Source: Actinomyces weissii
GTDB taxonomy: Bacteria; Actinomycetota; Actinomycetes; Actinomycetales; Actinomycetaceae
Reading direction: 5' to 3'
Assembly (NCBI RefSeq): GCF_016598775.1
Contig: NZ_CP066802.1
Span: 496,001 to 560,000, forward strand
Length of the DNA: 64,000 nucleotides
The translations under genes were made by a program, and so were the position numbers. The notes beneath the pieces were generated by a model that saw only the letters and a list, made by a program, of their open reading frames with translations, was not told the DNA's origin and did no database searches. How positions within the stretch are numbered: the stretch's first letter is position 1; each line of letters begins with the position of its first letter. Shown one piece after another: positions 1-8,592 of this stretch.

Positions 1-846
1 ACCCTGGTAGAGCCTGGTGGGCGCGGCAGCCTGGAGTCCGAGCTGCGGGAGTCCTTCGGCGTGGAGGCCCGTATCGTGCCGGTGCGTGAGGGCACCACCG
101 AGATCCACCGCCTGGAGCAGGTCTGTGCCGTAGCGGCGCGCAGGCTGGTTGAGCTCGCTCCCGCCGACGGCGTGATCGGCACCGCCTGGGGCACCACCAT
201 GAGCGAGGTGTGCGCGGCCCTGCCAGCGCGCCCGGTGCCGGGCCTGAGCGTGGTCCAGCTCAACGGCGCCTCCGACCCTGAGGGCGTGGGTCCCAGCGCC
301 GGGGAGGTGCTGGCGGCCTTCCATGAGCGCCTGGGGGCACGCACCGTCGCCTTCCCCGTGCCCGCCTTCTTTGACCACGCCTCCACGCGGGAGGCCATGT
401 GGTCGGAGCGCTCGGTGCGGCGCGTGCTGGCACTGGCTGAGCGGGCCGACCTGGCGGTCTTCGGGGTGGGAACCGCCCCGGTTCCCGGGCAGGGGCACGC
501 CGTCACCCTGCCCAGCCAGGTCTACGCCGGAGGGCACCTTACTGACACCGACCGCCTGCTGCTGAGCCGCGAGGACGTGGTGGGGGACGTGTGCACGGTG
601 ATGCTGCGCGCCGACGGCTCCTGGCAGGGCATCCCCCTGAACCGGCGGGCCACCGGCCCCACGCCCGCGCAGCTCGCCCGTATCCCCCGCCGTCTGTGCG
701 TGGTGGCAGGCACGGGCAAGGCCCGGGCCCTGCTGGCGGCCCTGCGGGCGCGGGTGGCCACCGACCTGGTGGTGGACGAGGCCACGGCCCGGGCGGTGCT
801 GGCCCTGGCCCGCAAGCGCCGCCCCCGGCCACGCGGTAGCCGCTGA
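1..846 (+). CDS. SorC-family sugar-binding transcriptional regulator, C-terminal part (5' truncated)
   Basis: The reading frame is open from the first base, so the N-terminal helix-turn-helix and the start lie outside the window. What remains (281 codons) looks like the effector-binding domain of SorC/DeoR-type regulators, which bind a phosphosugar and control carbohydrate operons. Visible family signatures are GIGTAWGTT-like 'VIGTAWGTTMSEV' near the start, 'LNGASDP', the 'LAVFGVGTAP' strand-turn and the C-terminal 'GIPLNRR' and 'VVAGTGKARALLAALR' segments. A GTG at 61 is only an internal codon, because homologous-looking sequence (TLVEPGG) continues upstream of it. Family assignment is good; the sugar and target operon cannot be inferred. 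Confidence 0.8.
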   Translation, partial: TLVEPGGRGSLESELRESFGVEARIVPVREGTTEIHRLEQVCAVAARRLVELAPADGVIGTAWGTTMSEVCAALPARPVPGLSVVQLNGASDPEGVGPSAGEVLAAFHERLGARTVAFPVPAFFDHASTREAMWSERSVRRVLALAERADLAVFGVGTAPVPGQGHAVTLPSQVYAGGHLTDTDRLLLSREDVVGDVCTVMLRADGSWQGIPLNRRATGPTPAQLARIPRRLCVVAGTGKARALLAALRARVATDLVVDEATARAVLALARKRRPRPRGSR

Positions 847-939
847 GCTGCGCGTAGGCCCTGACACAGGCTGGGCCAGTGACGCATCTGTGAGGCCCAA
901 GCCGCCTCGTGCCTCCCCGGGCACCTGTGACCTGGCCGG

Positions 940-952
940 TACAGTGCAGGAC
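940..952 (+). promoter_or_regulatory. -10 element TACAGT for a leaderless transcript
   Basis: TACAGT at 940-945 is followed after 7 nt by the ATG at 953. There is no good Shine-Dalgarno sequence in between. This geometry places the transcription start on or next to the A of the ATG, the common leaderless arrangement of actinobacteria. No convincing -35 is seen. Confidence 0.4.
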
Positions 953-2515
953 ATGGCAGCGGGGGATGAGGCGCACGGGCGGGGACCACGGTGGATCCCC
1001 GTCGAGCAGGGCGTCCGGATAGCCCGCGCTCGCAAGAAGGCGGCGGAAAGCAGACGGCGGGGTGCTGCCGGGGCGGGGCCTGCTGGGGTAGAGCGCGCCG
1101 GGACTGGAAGCACCCCGGGTGCTAACGGCAGGAGCCCGGCCCGGGGAGCGGACGGTGGAGCGCCCAGGACCGCGGCCACGCGCAGCAGTACCGCCAAAGC
1201 CGGTTCAGCCAAGCCTGGTACGGGCCGGGCCGCCCAGAGCGGCACCGGCAGGAGCGGCGCTAGCAGGTCGGGTACAGGCCGCTCCGCGTCGCCAGGGAGT
1301 ACCCACCGGGAGCAGCCGGACTCAGACGTGCCCGGGGCCCCCGGCCGAGGCGCCCGCCAGCAGCGTCCGGCTGCGGCGAGCGGGCGGCAGCAGCGTCCGG
1401 CCGCCGGTGGTGCTAGGACTGCCAGCAGGGCTAGTGCGGCTGGCCGGGCTCGCGGAGGCCCAGGGGCCAGCGCCAGGCAGACGGCGGGCGCCGCGCCAGC
1501 TGCAGGCGGAAAGGGTAGCGCCCCGGGCGGTGCAGGCCGGAGGACGGCGGGCACCACCCGGGCTGCTGCCAGTGGCACCCGGCAGGCAGGAGGCCGGACG
1601 GCCGCTGCGGGCCGCCCCCGCCAGACCGGGGCCGCCCCGCGCGGGGCCAGCCAGGCAAGCCCGGCGGGTGGCAGGCCGAGCCGCTCCACCCGGACCCCGG
1701 CTCCCGGAGGCACCCACGGGCGGCAGCGGCCGCAAGCCGCGCAGCAGCGGGGACAGCGGGCGGGCGGGCGGACGCCGTCGGTACCCGGGAAGAGCGGAGC
1801 CTTGCGCACCCGCCAGGCAGTGAACCCGGTGGCGCAGCACCGTCCGGGGCAGGCGCGCCGTGGGCTCGCCCCCCGGCCCCGCCGCACGCTCTCGCCCCAG
1901 GAGCGCCAGCGCCTTGTCTGGATCGGGAAAGGGGTGGCGGCGGTGCTGGGGGTGATCGTCATCAGCGTGCTCCTGATCTGGGGCACGGCGGCGTACCGGG
2001 AGATGGTCCGGCAGCAGAACGCGGAAGCGGCGGCGCGGGCACAGAAGACGGTGTACCCGGTGCCTTCTAGCTGTGCTCCGGGAGACCTGGAGGTCAGGGT
2101 GAACCTGCCTGACACGGTGGCCGTGGGGGCGGGGGCCACGGTCAACCTGGAGTTCGTCAACCAGGGGGTGGAGGACTGCCTGCTGGACACCTCCGCTGAG
2201 TCCCTGACCATGCTGGTCACCTCCGGGGGGCAGACGGTGTGGGACTCCCAGGTCTGTCCGGCAGGCGACGCCGGGGGCACCCTGTTGCTACCGGGCAGTG
2301 CAGCCACCGCGGTGGACCCGGCTGGGCTGGTCCCCACGCCCGCAGCCGCCGGGCTGTCCAGCTCGGCGACGGCGTCGCTGCACTGGGACGGGAAGGTCTC
2401 CGGGCCGGGCTGCGCCGCCGACAAGGCCACGGTGGCGGGCGCGGGCACCTACCACCTGCGCGTGGCCCTGGGGGGCGAGGACGTCCTGGGGGACCGCGTC
2501 TTCGTGGTCCGCTGA
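953..2515 (+). CDS. Basic low-complexity single-pass membrane protein with extracellular domain (unknown function)
   Basis: The 520-residue protein is not recognised. Residues 1-320 are an extremely Arg/Gly/Ala/Pro/Ser-rich, strongly basic, probably disordered region that would lie in the cytoplasm. One membrane segment follows at about 323-345 (WIGKGVAAVLGVIVIS...), then an outside domain of about 165 residues that resembles an Ig-like beta sandwich, with four cysteines (SSCAPGD, EDCLLD, SQVCPAG, GPGCAAD) that could form two disulphides. I start it at the ATG at 953 rather than the in-frame codon at 890, because a -10 hexamer sits 7 nt upstream and the opening MAAGDEAHGR... lacks the odd upstream residues. 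It is transcribed towards radA, which is convergent. The basic tail could bind nucleic acid or acidic polymers; that is only a guess. Confidence 0.75.
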   Translation: MAAGDEAHGRGPRWIPVEQGVRIARARKKAAESRRRGAAGAGPAGVERAGTGSTPGANGRSPARGADGGAPRTAATRSSTAKAGSAKPGTGRAAQSGTGRSGASRSGTGRSASPGSTHREQPDSDVPGAPGRGARQQRPAAASGRQQRPAAGGARTASRASAAGRARGGPGASARQTAGAAPAAGGKGSAPGGAGRRTAGTTRAAASGTRQAGGRTAAAGRPRQTGAAPRGASQASPAGGRPSRSTRTPAPGGTHGRQRPQAAQQRGQRAGGRTPSVPGKSGALRTRQAVNPVAQHRPGQARRGLAPRPRRTLSPQERQRLVWIGKGVAAVLGVIVISVLLIWGTAAYREMVRQQNAEAAARAQKTVYPVPSSCAPGDLEVRVNLPDTVAVGAGATVNLEFVNQGVEDCLLDTSAESLTMLVTSGGQTVWDSQVCPAGDAGGTLLLPGSAATAVDPAGLVPTPAAAGLSSSATASLHWDGKVSGPGCAADKATVAGAGTYHLRVALGGEDVLGDRVFVVR

Positions 2516-2592
2516 GCCCGCCGTCCCCGCCGTCTGCGCTACCTCTACGGCTTCCGTGGCCACCAGCCCCTGACGTGCCGCCTCGGCCGCCT

Positions 2593-4035
2593 CTAGCCGT
2601 GTGGGAGGGCGGCCCCTACGGCCTCGCCCACGTGCCCCACCGGCAGGAAGGTCAGGCCCTTGACCGGGCGCAGCTCCTCGCTGCCTGCCAGAGGCACTAT
2701 GGCCCGGTCGAAACCCAGTCGGGCAGCCTCCGCCAGGCGCCGCTGGATGCCCACGGTGGCGCGTACCTCACCGGTCAGGCCGACCTCCCCGAAGGCCACC
2801 AGTCCTGGGGGCGTGGGGAGGTTGCGGGCGGCACTGACCACGGCGACGGCGACGGCCAGGTCCGTGGCGGGCTCCACCGCCCGGGCCCCGCCCACCGTGG
2901 AGACGTACACGTCCGCCGTCGAGGTGTCCACCCGCAGGCGGGCGGACAGGACCGCCAAGGACATGGCCACACGGGCGTGGTCCACCCCCGAGGTGGTGCG
3001 CCGCGGGGAGCCTGCGCCGGTGGCGGCCACCAGGGCCTGCACCTCCACGGGCATGGGGCGCCGTCCCTCCAGGGTGACGGTGGCGCAGGTGCCGGGCACC
3101 TCGCTGCGGGCGGCGGACAGGAACAGGCCGGAGGGGTCGGCCAGGCCCACGATGCCACGCTCACCCAGGTCGAAGCAGCCCACCTCGTCCGTGGGGCCGT
3201 AGCGGTTCTTGACGGCGCGCAGCAGGCGCAGGCGGGCGTGGCGGTCCCCCTCGAACTGGCAGACGACGTCCACCAGGTGCTCCAGCACCCGCGGGCCCGC
3301 GATCCCGCCGTCCTTGGTCACGTGGCCGACCAGCAGCACCGGGATGCCCCGGCTCTTGGCCACCGAGATCAGGGCGGAGGCGACGGCCCGCACCTGGGTG
3401 ACGCCCCCGGCGCCGCCCTCCACCTGGGTGGAGGAGACGGTCTGTACGGAGTCCACCACCAGCAGGGAGGGGTTGGTGGCCTCCACGTGCCCCAGCAGGG
3501 TGCCGAGCTCGGTCTCGGAGGCCAGCAGCAGCGCCGGGTCGATCGCCCCGATCCGCTCCGCACGCAGGCGCACCTGGCTGGCGGACTCCTCCCCGGTGAC
3601 GTACAGGACCGGGCCGGTGCCCTGCTGGCGGGATACGGCGGCGGCCTTGGCGGCGACGTCAAGCAGCAGCGTGGACTTGCCGACGCCGGGCTCACCCGCC
3701 AGCAGCACCACGGCCCCGGGCACCACGCCCCCGCCCAGCACCCGGTCCAGCTCCCCGACCCCGGTGGAGCGGGCCTGGGCCTCCTGGGCGCTGACCTCCG
3801 CGATAGGGCGGGCGGCCACCGTGGGGCGCACGGTGACGGCGCTGGCAAGCGCGGCCCCGCCGCCGGGTGCCGCAGTAGTGGTCCCGGCCCCGGGCTCACG
3901 GAACTCCTCCAGGGTGCCCCACTCCTTGCACTCGCGGCACTGGCCCAGCCACTTGGGGCTGGTCCAGCCGCACTCGGAGCACAGGAAGGAGACGCGGGCC
4001 TTGGAGGTCTTGGCGGAGGCTCTGGCTGCAGGCAT
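2593..4035 (-). CDS. radA: DNA repair protein RadA
   Basis: RadA/Sms is a RecA-like ATPase that promotes branch migration during recombinational repair. The 480-residue product has the complete family layout: a C4 zinc finger (C19, C22, C33, C36: CSEC / CREC), a Walker A loop GEPGVGKST, the RadA-specific KNRYG motif (KNRYGPTDEVG) and a C-terminal Lon-protease-like domain. Length is normal for the family. The ATG at 4035 gives the usual short lead before the zinc finger; an in-frame ATG at 4095 would add 20 residues without similarity to the family. It follows tkt on the same strand with a 260-bp gap, so it probably has its own promoter. Confidence 0.97.
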   Translation of the reverse strand: MPAARASAKTSKARVSFLCSECGWTSPKWLGQCRECKEWGTLEEFREPGAGTTTAAPGGGAALASAVTVRPTVAARPIAEVSAQEAQARSTGVGELDRVLGGGVVPGAVVLLAGEPGVGKSTLLLDVAAKAAAVSRQQGTGPVLYVTGEESASQVRLRAERIGAIDPALLLASETELGTLLGHVEATNPSLLVVDSVQTVSSTQVEGGAGGVTQVRAVASALISVAKSRGIPVLLVGHVTKDGGIAGPRVLEHLVDVVCQFEGDRHARLRLLRAVKNRYGPTDEVGCFDLGERGIVGLADPSGLFLSAARSEVPGTCATVTLEGRRPMPVEVQALVAATGAGSPRRTTSGVDHARVAMSLAVLSARLRVDTSTADVYVSTVGGARAVEPATDLAVAVAVVSAARNLPTPPGLVAFGEVGLTGEVRATVGIQRRLAEAARLGFDRAIVPLAGSEELRPVKGLTFLPVGHVGEAVGAALPHG

Positions 4036-4076
4036 GGCTAGAGGATATTTCCACCCTCCGACATCACCCCCTTGCC

Positions 4077-4112
4077 TACCGCGAGACCGGGACATATGTA
4101 CCGCGAGACCGG
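4077..4112. repeat. 14-bp direct repeat, 22-bp period, upstream of radA
   Basis: TACCGCGAGACCGG occurs perfectly twice (4077-4090 and 4099-4112), separated by GACATATG. The 22-bp centre-to-centre spacing is about two helical turns, so both copies face the same side of the DNA. The pair lies 42 bp upstream of the radA ATG, where a regulator of radA could bind. No known operator consensus is recognised. Confidence 0.5.
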
Positions 4113-4127
4113 TAAGGGTGGCCTTAC
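4112..4127. promoter_or_regulatory. Inverted repeat GTAAGG-N4-CCTTAC upstream of radA
   Basis: A perfect 6-bp inverted repeat with a 4-bp spacer (GTGG) abuts the second 14-bp direct repeat. It could be part of the same control region. It faintly resembles half of a DtxR/IdeR box, but the match is too weak to name a regulator. Confidence 0.3.
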
Positions 4128-4295
4128 TTGGTGGCTGTGAGGGAGGGGGGCGCCCGGAGGTCAGCGTGTAAGTGGGGGAGTACCTGTGCCGGTGGGCCAC
4201 CCGTGCGGGTGCGGCAAGGGATGCAGGGTCTCTCGCGGCTACCAGCGGGTGGCTGCAGGCCCTGGCGGCCCCGTCCGGCGGGGCCCGCCCGGCAG

Positions 4296-6395
4296 CTACC
4301 GGCCCTGCGCCGCCCGCTCCAGCGCCGCCTGCGCTACCGCAGCAACGTTCTGCGCCGTGAAGCCGTAGCGCTCAAAGAGCTCGCTGCCGGAAGCGGAGGC
4401 CCCGAAGTGGTCCAGGGACACGATCGCGCCGTCGTCGCCCACGTACTCACGCCAGCCCTGGGCGATGCCCGCCTCCACGGATACCTTCACGGCCTCGCGC
4501 GGCAGCACGGAGGCCCGGTAGGTCTCGTCCTGCTGGGCGAACCACTCCAGGCAGGGAGCCGAGACCACCCGCGTCGGCACGCCCTGAGCCTGCAGCAGCC
4601 TCCGGGCCTCCAGGGCCACGGCCAGCTCCGAGCCGGTGGCCACGAGCACCAGCCGGGGCGCCGCCGCGCCGTCAGCGCCCTCAGCCTCGGCCACCACGTA
4701 GGCGCCCTTGGGCACGCCTGCCAGGGCGGCCTGCGCCTCCACGACCACGGGCAGGTTCTGGCGCGTCAGCACCAGCCCGGCAGGCCGGTCCCGATGGCGC
4801 AGCACCTGCGCCCAGGCGGCCACGGTCTCGTTGGCGTCTCCAGGCCGTACCACGTCCAGGCCCGGGATGGCCCGCAGCGCGGCCAGGTGCTCGACCGGCT
4901 GGTGGGTGGGGCCGTCCTCGCCCACGCCGATGGAGTCGTGGGACCACACGAACACCGTGGGCAGGCCCATGAGCGCGGCCAGGCGCACCGCCGGGCGCAT
5001 GTAGTCGGAAAAGACCATGAAGGTGCCGCCGTAGGGGCGGGTCAGTCCGTCCAGGGAGATGCCGTTGAGGACCGAGCCCATCGCGTGCTCCCGCACCCCG
5101 AAGTGCAGGGTGCGCCCGTAGGGGCCGTCCCCCTCCGCCTGGGCCAGCTCCGCGGGCAGGAAGGAGGGCTCCCCGGCCATGGTGGTGTTGTTGGAGCCCC
5201 CCAGGTCCGCCGAGCCGCCCCACAGCTCAGGCATGACGGGCGCCAGGGCGGTCAGGGTCCTGCCGGAGGCCACGCGGGTGGCCACGGACTCGCCCAGGGC
5301 GAAGCCGGGCAGGGCGGCGTCGAAGCCGCTGGGCAGGCGGCCAGCCTGCAGGCGCTCCAGGAGGGCCGCCTCCTGCGGGTTGGCCTGCTGCCAGACGGCG
5401 AAGCGGGCGTCCCAGTCCTGGCGGGCGGCGGCGGCCCGGGCGGCGGACCGCTCCCGCACAGCCTCCAGCAGGCCCGCAGGCACGAAGAACTCCTGCTGCG
5501 GGTCCAGGCCCAGCGCCCGCTTGAGGCCCGCGATCTCCTCCGCGCCCAGCTTGGCGCCGTGGGCGGAGGCGGAACCGGCCTTGGTGGGGGAGGGCCAGGC
5601 GATCACGGTACGCAGCCGCACCAGGGTGGGGCGGCGGGTCTCGGCCCGGGCGGCCACCAGCGCCGCGTGCAGGGCGTGCAGGTCCTCGGAGTACTCCTGG
5701 CCGCCGTGGGTCCAGTCCACCTCCAGCACCTGCCAGCCGTAGGCCGCGAACTCGGCGGAGGGGTCGGCGGTGTAGGCGATGTCGGTGCTGCCCTCGATGG
5801 AGATGTCGTTGTCGTCGTAGATGGCGATCAGGTTGCCGAGCTGCTGGGTGCCGGCCAGGGAGGCGGCCTCCGCCGTCACCCCCTCCTGCATGCAGCCGTC
5901 TCCCAGGACCGTGTACACGAAGTGGTCGAACACCGACTCCCCGGGGGCGGTGGCGGCGTCCAGGAGGCCGTGCTGGCGGCGGGCGGCCATGGCCATGCCC
6001 ACCGCGGTGGAGAAGCCGGCCCCCAGCGGCCCGGTGGTGGTCTCCACCCCGGCGGTGTGGCCGCGCTCGGGGTGGCCGGGGGTCAGTGAGCCCCACCGGC
6101 GCAGGTGCTTGAGGTCCTCCACCTCCAGGCCGAAGCCCGCCATGAGGAGCTGGCAGTACTGGAGCAAGGAGGCGTGCCCGATGGACAGCACGAAGCGGTC
6201 GCGTCCCAGCCAGTGCGGGTCGGTGGGGTCCAGGCGCATCTCGTGCTGGTAGAGCAGGTGGGCCACGCCCGCCAGGGAGATGGCGGCACCGGGGTGACCG
6301 GATCCGGCCCGCTCGACGGCGTCGGCGGTCAGGGCCTTGGCGGTGGCGATGGCTTGGAGGTCGAGATCCGTGATGTTCAGGGTCTCGGTGGGCAT
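4296..6395 (-). CDS. tkt: Transketolase
   Basis: Transketolase moves two-carbon ketol units between pentose-phosphate pathway sugars, using thiamine diphosphate and Mg2+. The 699-residue protein has the full set of landmarks: SGHPGAAIS near residue 32, [12 protein letters not shown], the ThDP motif [14 protein letters not shown]...[10 protein letters not shown], the pyrimidine-binding FGVREHAMG segment, and [16 protein letters not shown] with the active-site histidine. Length matches the family. A strong ribosome site (AAGGAGAAG) lies 5 nt before the ATG at 6395, and a plausible promoter is at 6449-6477. It stands alone rather than beside tal, zwf or opcA. Confidence 0.98.
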   Translation of the reverse strand: MPTETLNITDLDLQAIATAKALTADAVERAGSGHPGAAISLAGVAHLLYQHEMRLDPTDPHWLGRDRFVLSIGHASLLQYCQLLMAGFGLEVEDLKHLRRWGSLTPGHPERGHTAGVETTTGPLGAGFSTAVGMAMAARRQHGLLDAATAPGESVFDHFVYTVLGDGCMQEGVTAEAASLAGTQQLGNLIAIYDDNDISIEGSTDIAYTADPSAEFAAYGWQVLEVDWTHGGQEYSEDLHALHAALVAARAETRRPTLVRLRTVIAWPSPTKAGSASAHGAKLGAEEIAGLKRALGLDPQQEFFVPAGLLEAVRERSAARAAAARQDWDARFAVWQQANPQEAALLERLQAGRLPSGFDAALPGFALGESVATRVASGRTLTALAPVMPELWGGSADLGGSNNTTMAGEPSFLPAELAQAEGDGPYGRTLHFGVREHAMGSVLNGISLDGLTRPYGGTFMVFSDYMRPAVRLAALMGLPTVFVWSHDSIGVGEDGPTHQPVEHLAALRAIPGLDVVRPGDANETVAAWAQVLRHRDRPAGLVLTRQNLPVVVEAQAALAGVPKGAYVVAEAEGADGAAAPRLVLVATGSELAVALEARRLLQAQGVPTRVVSAPCLEWFAQQDETYRASVLPREAVKVSVEAGIAQGWREYVGDDGAIVSLDHFGASASGSELFERYGFTAQNVAAVAQAALERAAQGR

Positions 6396-6748
6396 GGGGC
6401 TTCTCCTTAACGGCGGTGCTGCGGGCCGCCTGGGGTGGTTGTCCTCGCATTGTGCACTGCCGGGGGTGGGGCGGCAAAGCCCCTGGCGGTCTGTCTTGTC
6501 ACCCTGGCGTAACGGTGACGGCGCGGCCGGTCACGGCCGGTAGGGCTGGGGGCAGGCCCGGGCGGCGTCCGGTCCCGGGCGGCCCCGTCACAGGACGGTG
6601 CGGCGCAGCCCGGCACGCAGGCGGGCGACGGCGTGGCGGGCCGCCGTCAGGCCGAGGGTGGCCCAGGCGCACGGTCCAGGCGAGCGCCCCCAGCAGCCCG
6701 CTAGGCTCAAGCCCGTAGCCCAGCCCTGCACCTCCCGGGAGGAAACCA
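6396..6748. other. Divergent intergenic region between tkt and the aldose 1-epimerase
   Basis: This 350-bp GC-rich gap carries the putative tkt promoter at its tkt side. On the other side TAGGCT (6702-6707) is a possible -10 element for the epimerase gene, and GGGAGGA (6737-6743) is its ribosome site. No coding sequence or RNA gene is seen between them. Confidence 0.4.
6449..6477 (-). promoter_or_regulatory. Putative tkt promoter
   Basis: Read on the minus strand: -35 TTGCCG (6477-6472), a 17-bp spacer and -10 CACAAT (6454-6449). Each hexamer matches the vegetative sigma consensus at four of six positions. Transcription would start near 6442 and leave a leader of about 47 nt before tkt. Confidence 0.45.
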
Positions 6749-7689
6749 TGATCAACGGAGAGCTCATCACCCTGGACGCTGGGGATTACCAGGCGCAGGT
6801 GGCCTCCTGCGGCGGGATGCTCGTGTCCCTGACCCGGGCGGGCCGGGACCTGGTGCTTCCCTTTGACGCCGAGGCCAGCCTGCCCTCCGGCTGGCAGGGC
6901 AAGACCATGCTGCCCTGGCCCAACCGGATCGCCGGGGCGGCCTACACCCGGGGCGGGCGCACCTTCCAGGTGGCCTGCAACGAGCCGGAGACGGGGTCAG
7001 CCAACCACGGCCTGGTCTCCTGGACCGACTGGGAGGTAACCGGCGTCGACGTGGACGGAGCCTCCTTCGAGACCCTGCTGCCTGCCTCTTACGGCTACCC
7101 GTGGTCGCTGCTGGTGACCACCTGCTACCGCCTGCACCCGGTGTCGGGCCTGTCCGTGAGCACCCGGGCGATCTGCGTGGGCGCGGCCCTGGCCACCGAC
7201 GACGTCGTGGGTGCGCCGGAGGACCTGTCCACGGGGGCGCTCGCGGCCGCTCCCTACGGGGTGGCCGCCCACCCCTACCTGACGCGCGGGGTGCGGATCG
7301 ACGACTGCGTGCTGACCCTGCCCGGTGACCAGGTGCTGGAGACCGACGAGCGCCTGGTGCCCACCGTGCTGCGGGACGTGGCGGGCACGGAGCAGGACTG
7401 GCGGGCGGGCAGGCGCATCGGGGAGGCCCGGGCGGACAATGCCTTCACGGGGCTGCCGCAGGGGGTGTGGGAGATCCGCCTGGCCCGGGCTGAGGGCGGT
7501 CCCGCGGTGGTGCTGTCCGCGGACGCCCCCTGGGCGCAGATCTACACGGCGGAGCACCTTGGTCGCCGGGGCCTGGCGGTGGAGCCTATGACCTGCCCGG
7601 CCAACGCCTTCAACAGCGGGGTGGGGCTGGTGGAGCTGGAGGTGGGCCAGGAGCACACCCTGGCCTGGTCCCTGCGCGAGGTGGACTGA
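6748..7689 (+). CDS. Aldose 1-epimerase (galactose mutarotase-like) family protein
   Basis: Aldose 1-epimerases interconvert alpha and beta anomers of sugars such as galactose or glucose. The 313-residue product has the fold's typical order: an N-terminal CGGMLVSL strand, 'LPWPNRIAGAAY', the catalytic-region histidines in 'NHGLVSW' and 'VAAHPYL', and the C-terminal acidic base region 'VEPMTCPANAFNSG'. Length is standard. The ATG at 6748 is chosen because GGGAGGA ends 4 nt upstream; longer in-frame starts run into non-conserved Arg/Pro sequence. It converges on trkA. The substrate is not determined by the sequence. Confidence 0.9.
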   Translation: MINGELITLDAGDYQAQVASCGGMLVSLTRAGRDLVLPFDAEASLPSGWQGKTMLPWPNRIAGAAYTRGGRTFQVACNEPETGSANHGLVSWTDWEVTGVDVDGASFETLLPASYGYPWSLLVTTCYRLHPVSGLSVSTRAICVGAALATDDVVGAPEDLSTGALAAAPYGVAAHPYLTRGVRIDDCVLTLPGDQVLETDERLVPTVLRDVAGTEQDWRAGRRIGEARADNAFTGLPQGVWEIRLARAEGGPAVVLSADAPWAQIYTAEHLGRRGLAVEPMTCPANAFNSGVGLVELEVGQEHTLAWSLREVD

Positions 7690-7738
7690 GCGCCGTCTCC
7701 CGGCGCGGTCCGGTGCCTCCCAGACGGTCAGACGGCGC
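7690..7738. terminator. Stem-loop between convergent epimerase and trkA genes
   Basis: GCGCCGTCT (7690-7698) pairs perfectly with AGACGGCGC (7730-7738), starting inside the epimerase stop codon. The loop is long (31 nt) and there is no T tract, so it is only a weak terminator candidate for the convergent pair. Confidence 0.3.
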
Positions 7739-7852
7739 GGGCTGTCTCGCCGTCACTCGGGCGGACCGGGCCAGCCAGCCTCCTAGTGCGTACTGGCGCG
7801 GCCTGGGCTGGCTCGTCACCGCCCGGGCGGACCGGCGCGGACCGGTGCCGTC

Positions 7853-8521
7853 TCAGCGCCGGTTGGCGAAGCGCTCCAGCAGGGCGGCGTCGCCACCGAC
7901 CACCAGCACGTCGTCGGCACTGACCAGGGTGTCTGGCTGGGCGTACTCGAAGGGCTCACCGGGACTCATCAGGCCGAAGACCGTGACCCCGTAGCGGGAG
8001 CGGACCTTGGCGTCACCGATGGTGAAGCCGTGCAGCTCGGCGGGCGGGTGCATCTTCACGATCGTGAAGCCGCCCTTCTCCATCTCGATGTAGTCGAGCA
8101 TGCGCCCGGAGACCAGATGGGCGGCGCGCTGCCCGGCGTCGAACTCCGGGTAGACGACGTGGTGCGCGCCAATGCGCCGCAGGATCCGGCCGTGGGCGCG
8201 GCTGGTGGCCTTGGCCCAGATCTGGGGCGTGCCCAGGTCCACCAGGTTGCCGGTGATGAGCACGGAGGCCTCCAGGGAGGAGGACAGCCCCACGACGGCG
8301 GTGCCGAACTCGACGGCGCCCAGCTGCTCCAGGGCCTCCATGTCGGTGGCGTCGGCCTCCACCAGGGGGATGCGCCCGGACCACTGGCGCACGATCACCG
8401 GGTCGTGCTCCACGGCCAGCACCTCACGGCCCAGCCGGTCCAGGGTGGCGGCCACGGCGGAGCCGAAGCGTCCCAGCCCGATCACCAGGGTCGAGTCGTT
8501 GTAGGCGCTGGGGTCTGGCAT
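7853..8521 (-). CDS. trkA: TrkA/KtrA-type potassium channel regulatory protein
   Basis: This 222-residue cytoplasmic protein is the RCK gating subunit of a Trk/Ktr potassium uptake system. An N-terminal Rossmann domain opens with GLGRFGSAVA and a conserved acidic residue ending the second strand (VEHDP), so it should bind NAD(H) or ATP. A C-terminal RCK_C domain follows (IGDAKVRSRYGVTVFGL ... ADDVLVVGG). The ATG at 8521 has AGGAG 5 nt upstream. It lies 71 bp downstream of trkH on the same strand, so the two form an operon and should assemble as one complex. Confidence 0.93.
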   Translation of the reverse strand: MPDPSAYNDSTLVIGLGRFGSAVAATLDRLGREVLAVEHDPVIVRQWSGRIPLVEADATDMEALEQLGAVEFGTAVVGLSSSLEASVLITGNLVDLGTPQIWAKATSRAHGRILRRIGAHHVVYPEFDAGQRAAHLVSGRMLDYIEMEKGGFTIVKMHPPAELHGFTIGDAKVRSRYGVTVFGLMSPGEPFEYAQPDTLVSADDVLVVGGDAALLERFANRR

Positions 8522-8592
8522 GTGGACTCCTACGGGGCTAGGGGGCAGGTGCGGCCGGGCCGACGGGCTACACGTTAGCCCCTTGAAGCCTC

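Noticed and set aside
4112..4127. Possible DtxR/IdeR iron box upstream of radA
   Set aside because: The arms GTAAGG/CCTTAC share only part of the 19-bp consensus and radA is not a usual iron-regulated gene. It is kept only as an unnamed inverted repeat.
2239..6089. Long plus-strand open frames opposite radA and tkt
   Set aside because: Their products are Gly/His/Gln-rich low-complexity sequence typical of antisense frames in GC-rich DNA, and the minus strand encodes unmistakable RadA and transketolase.
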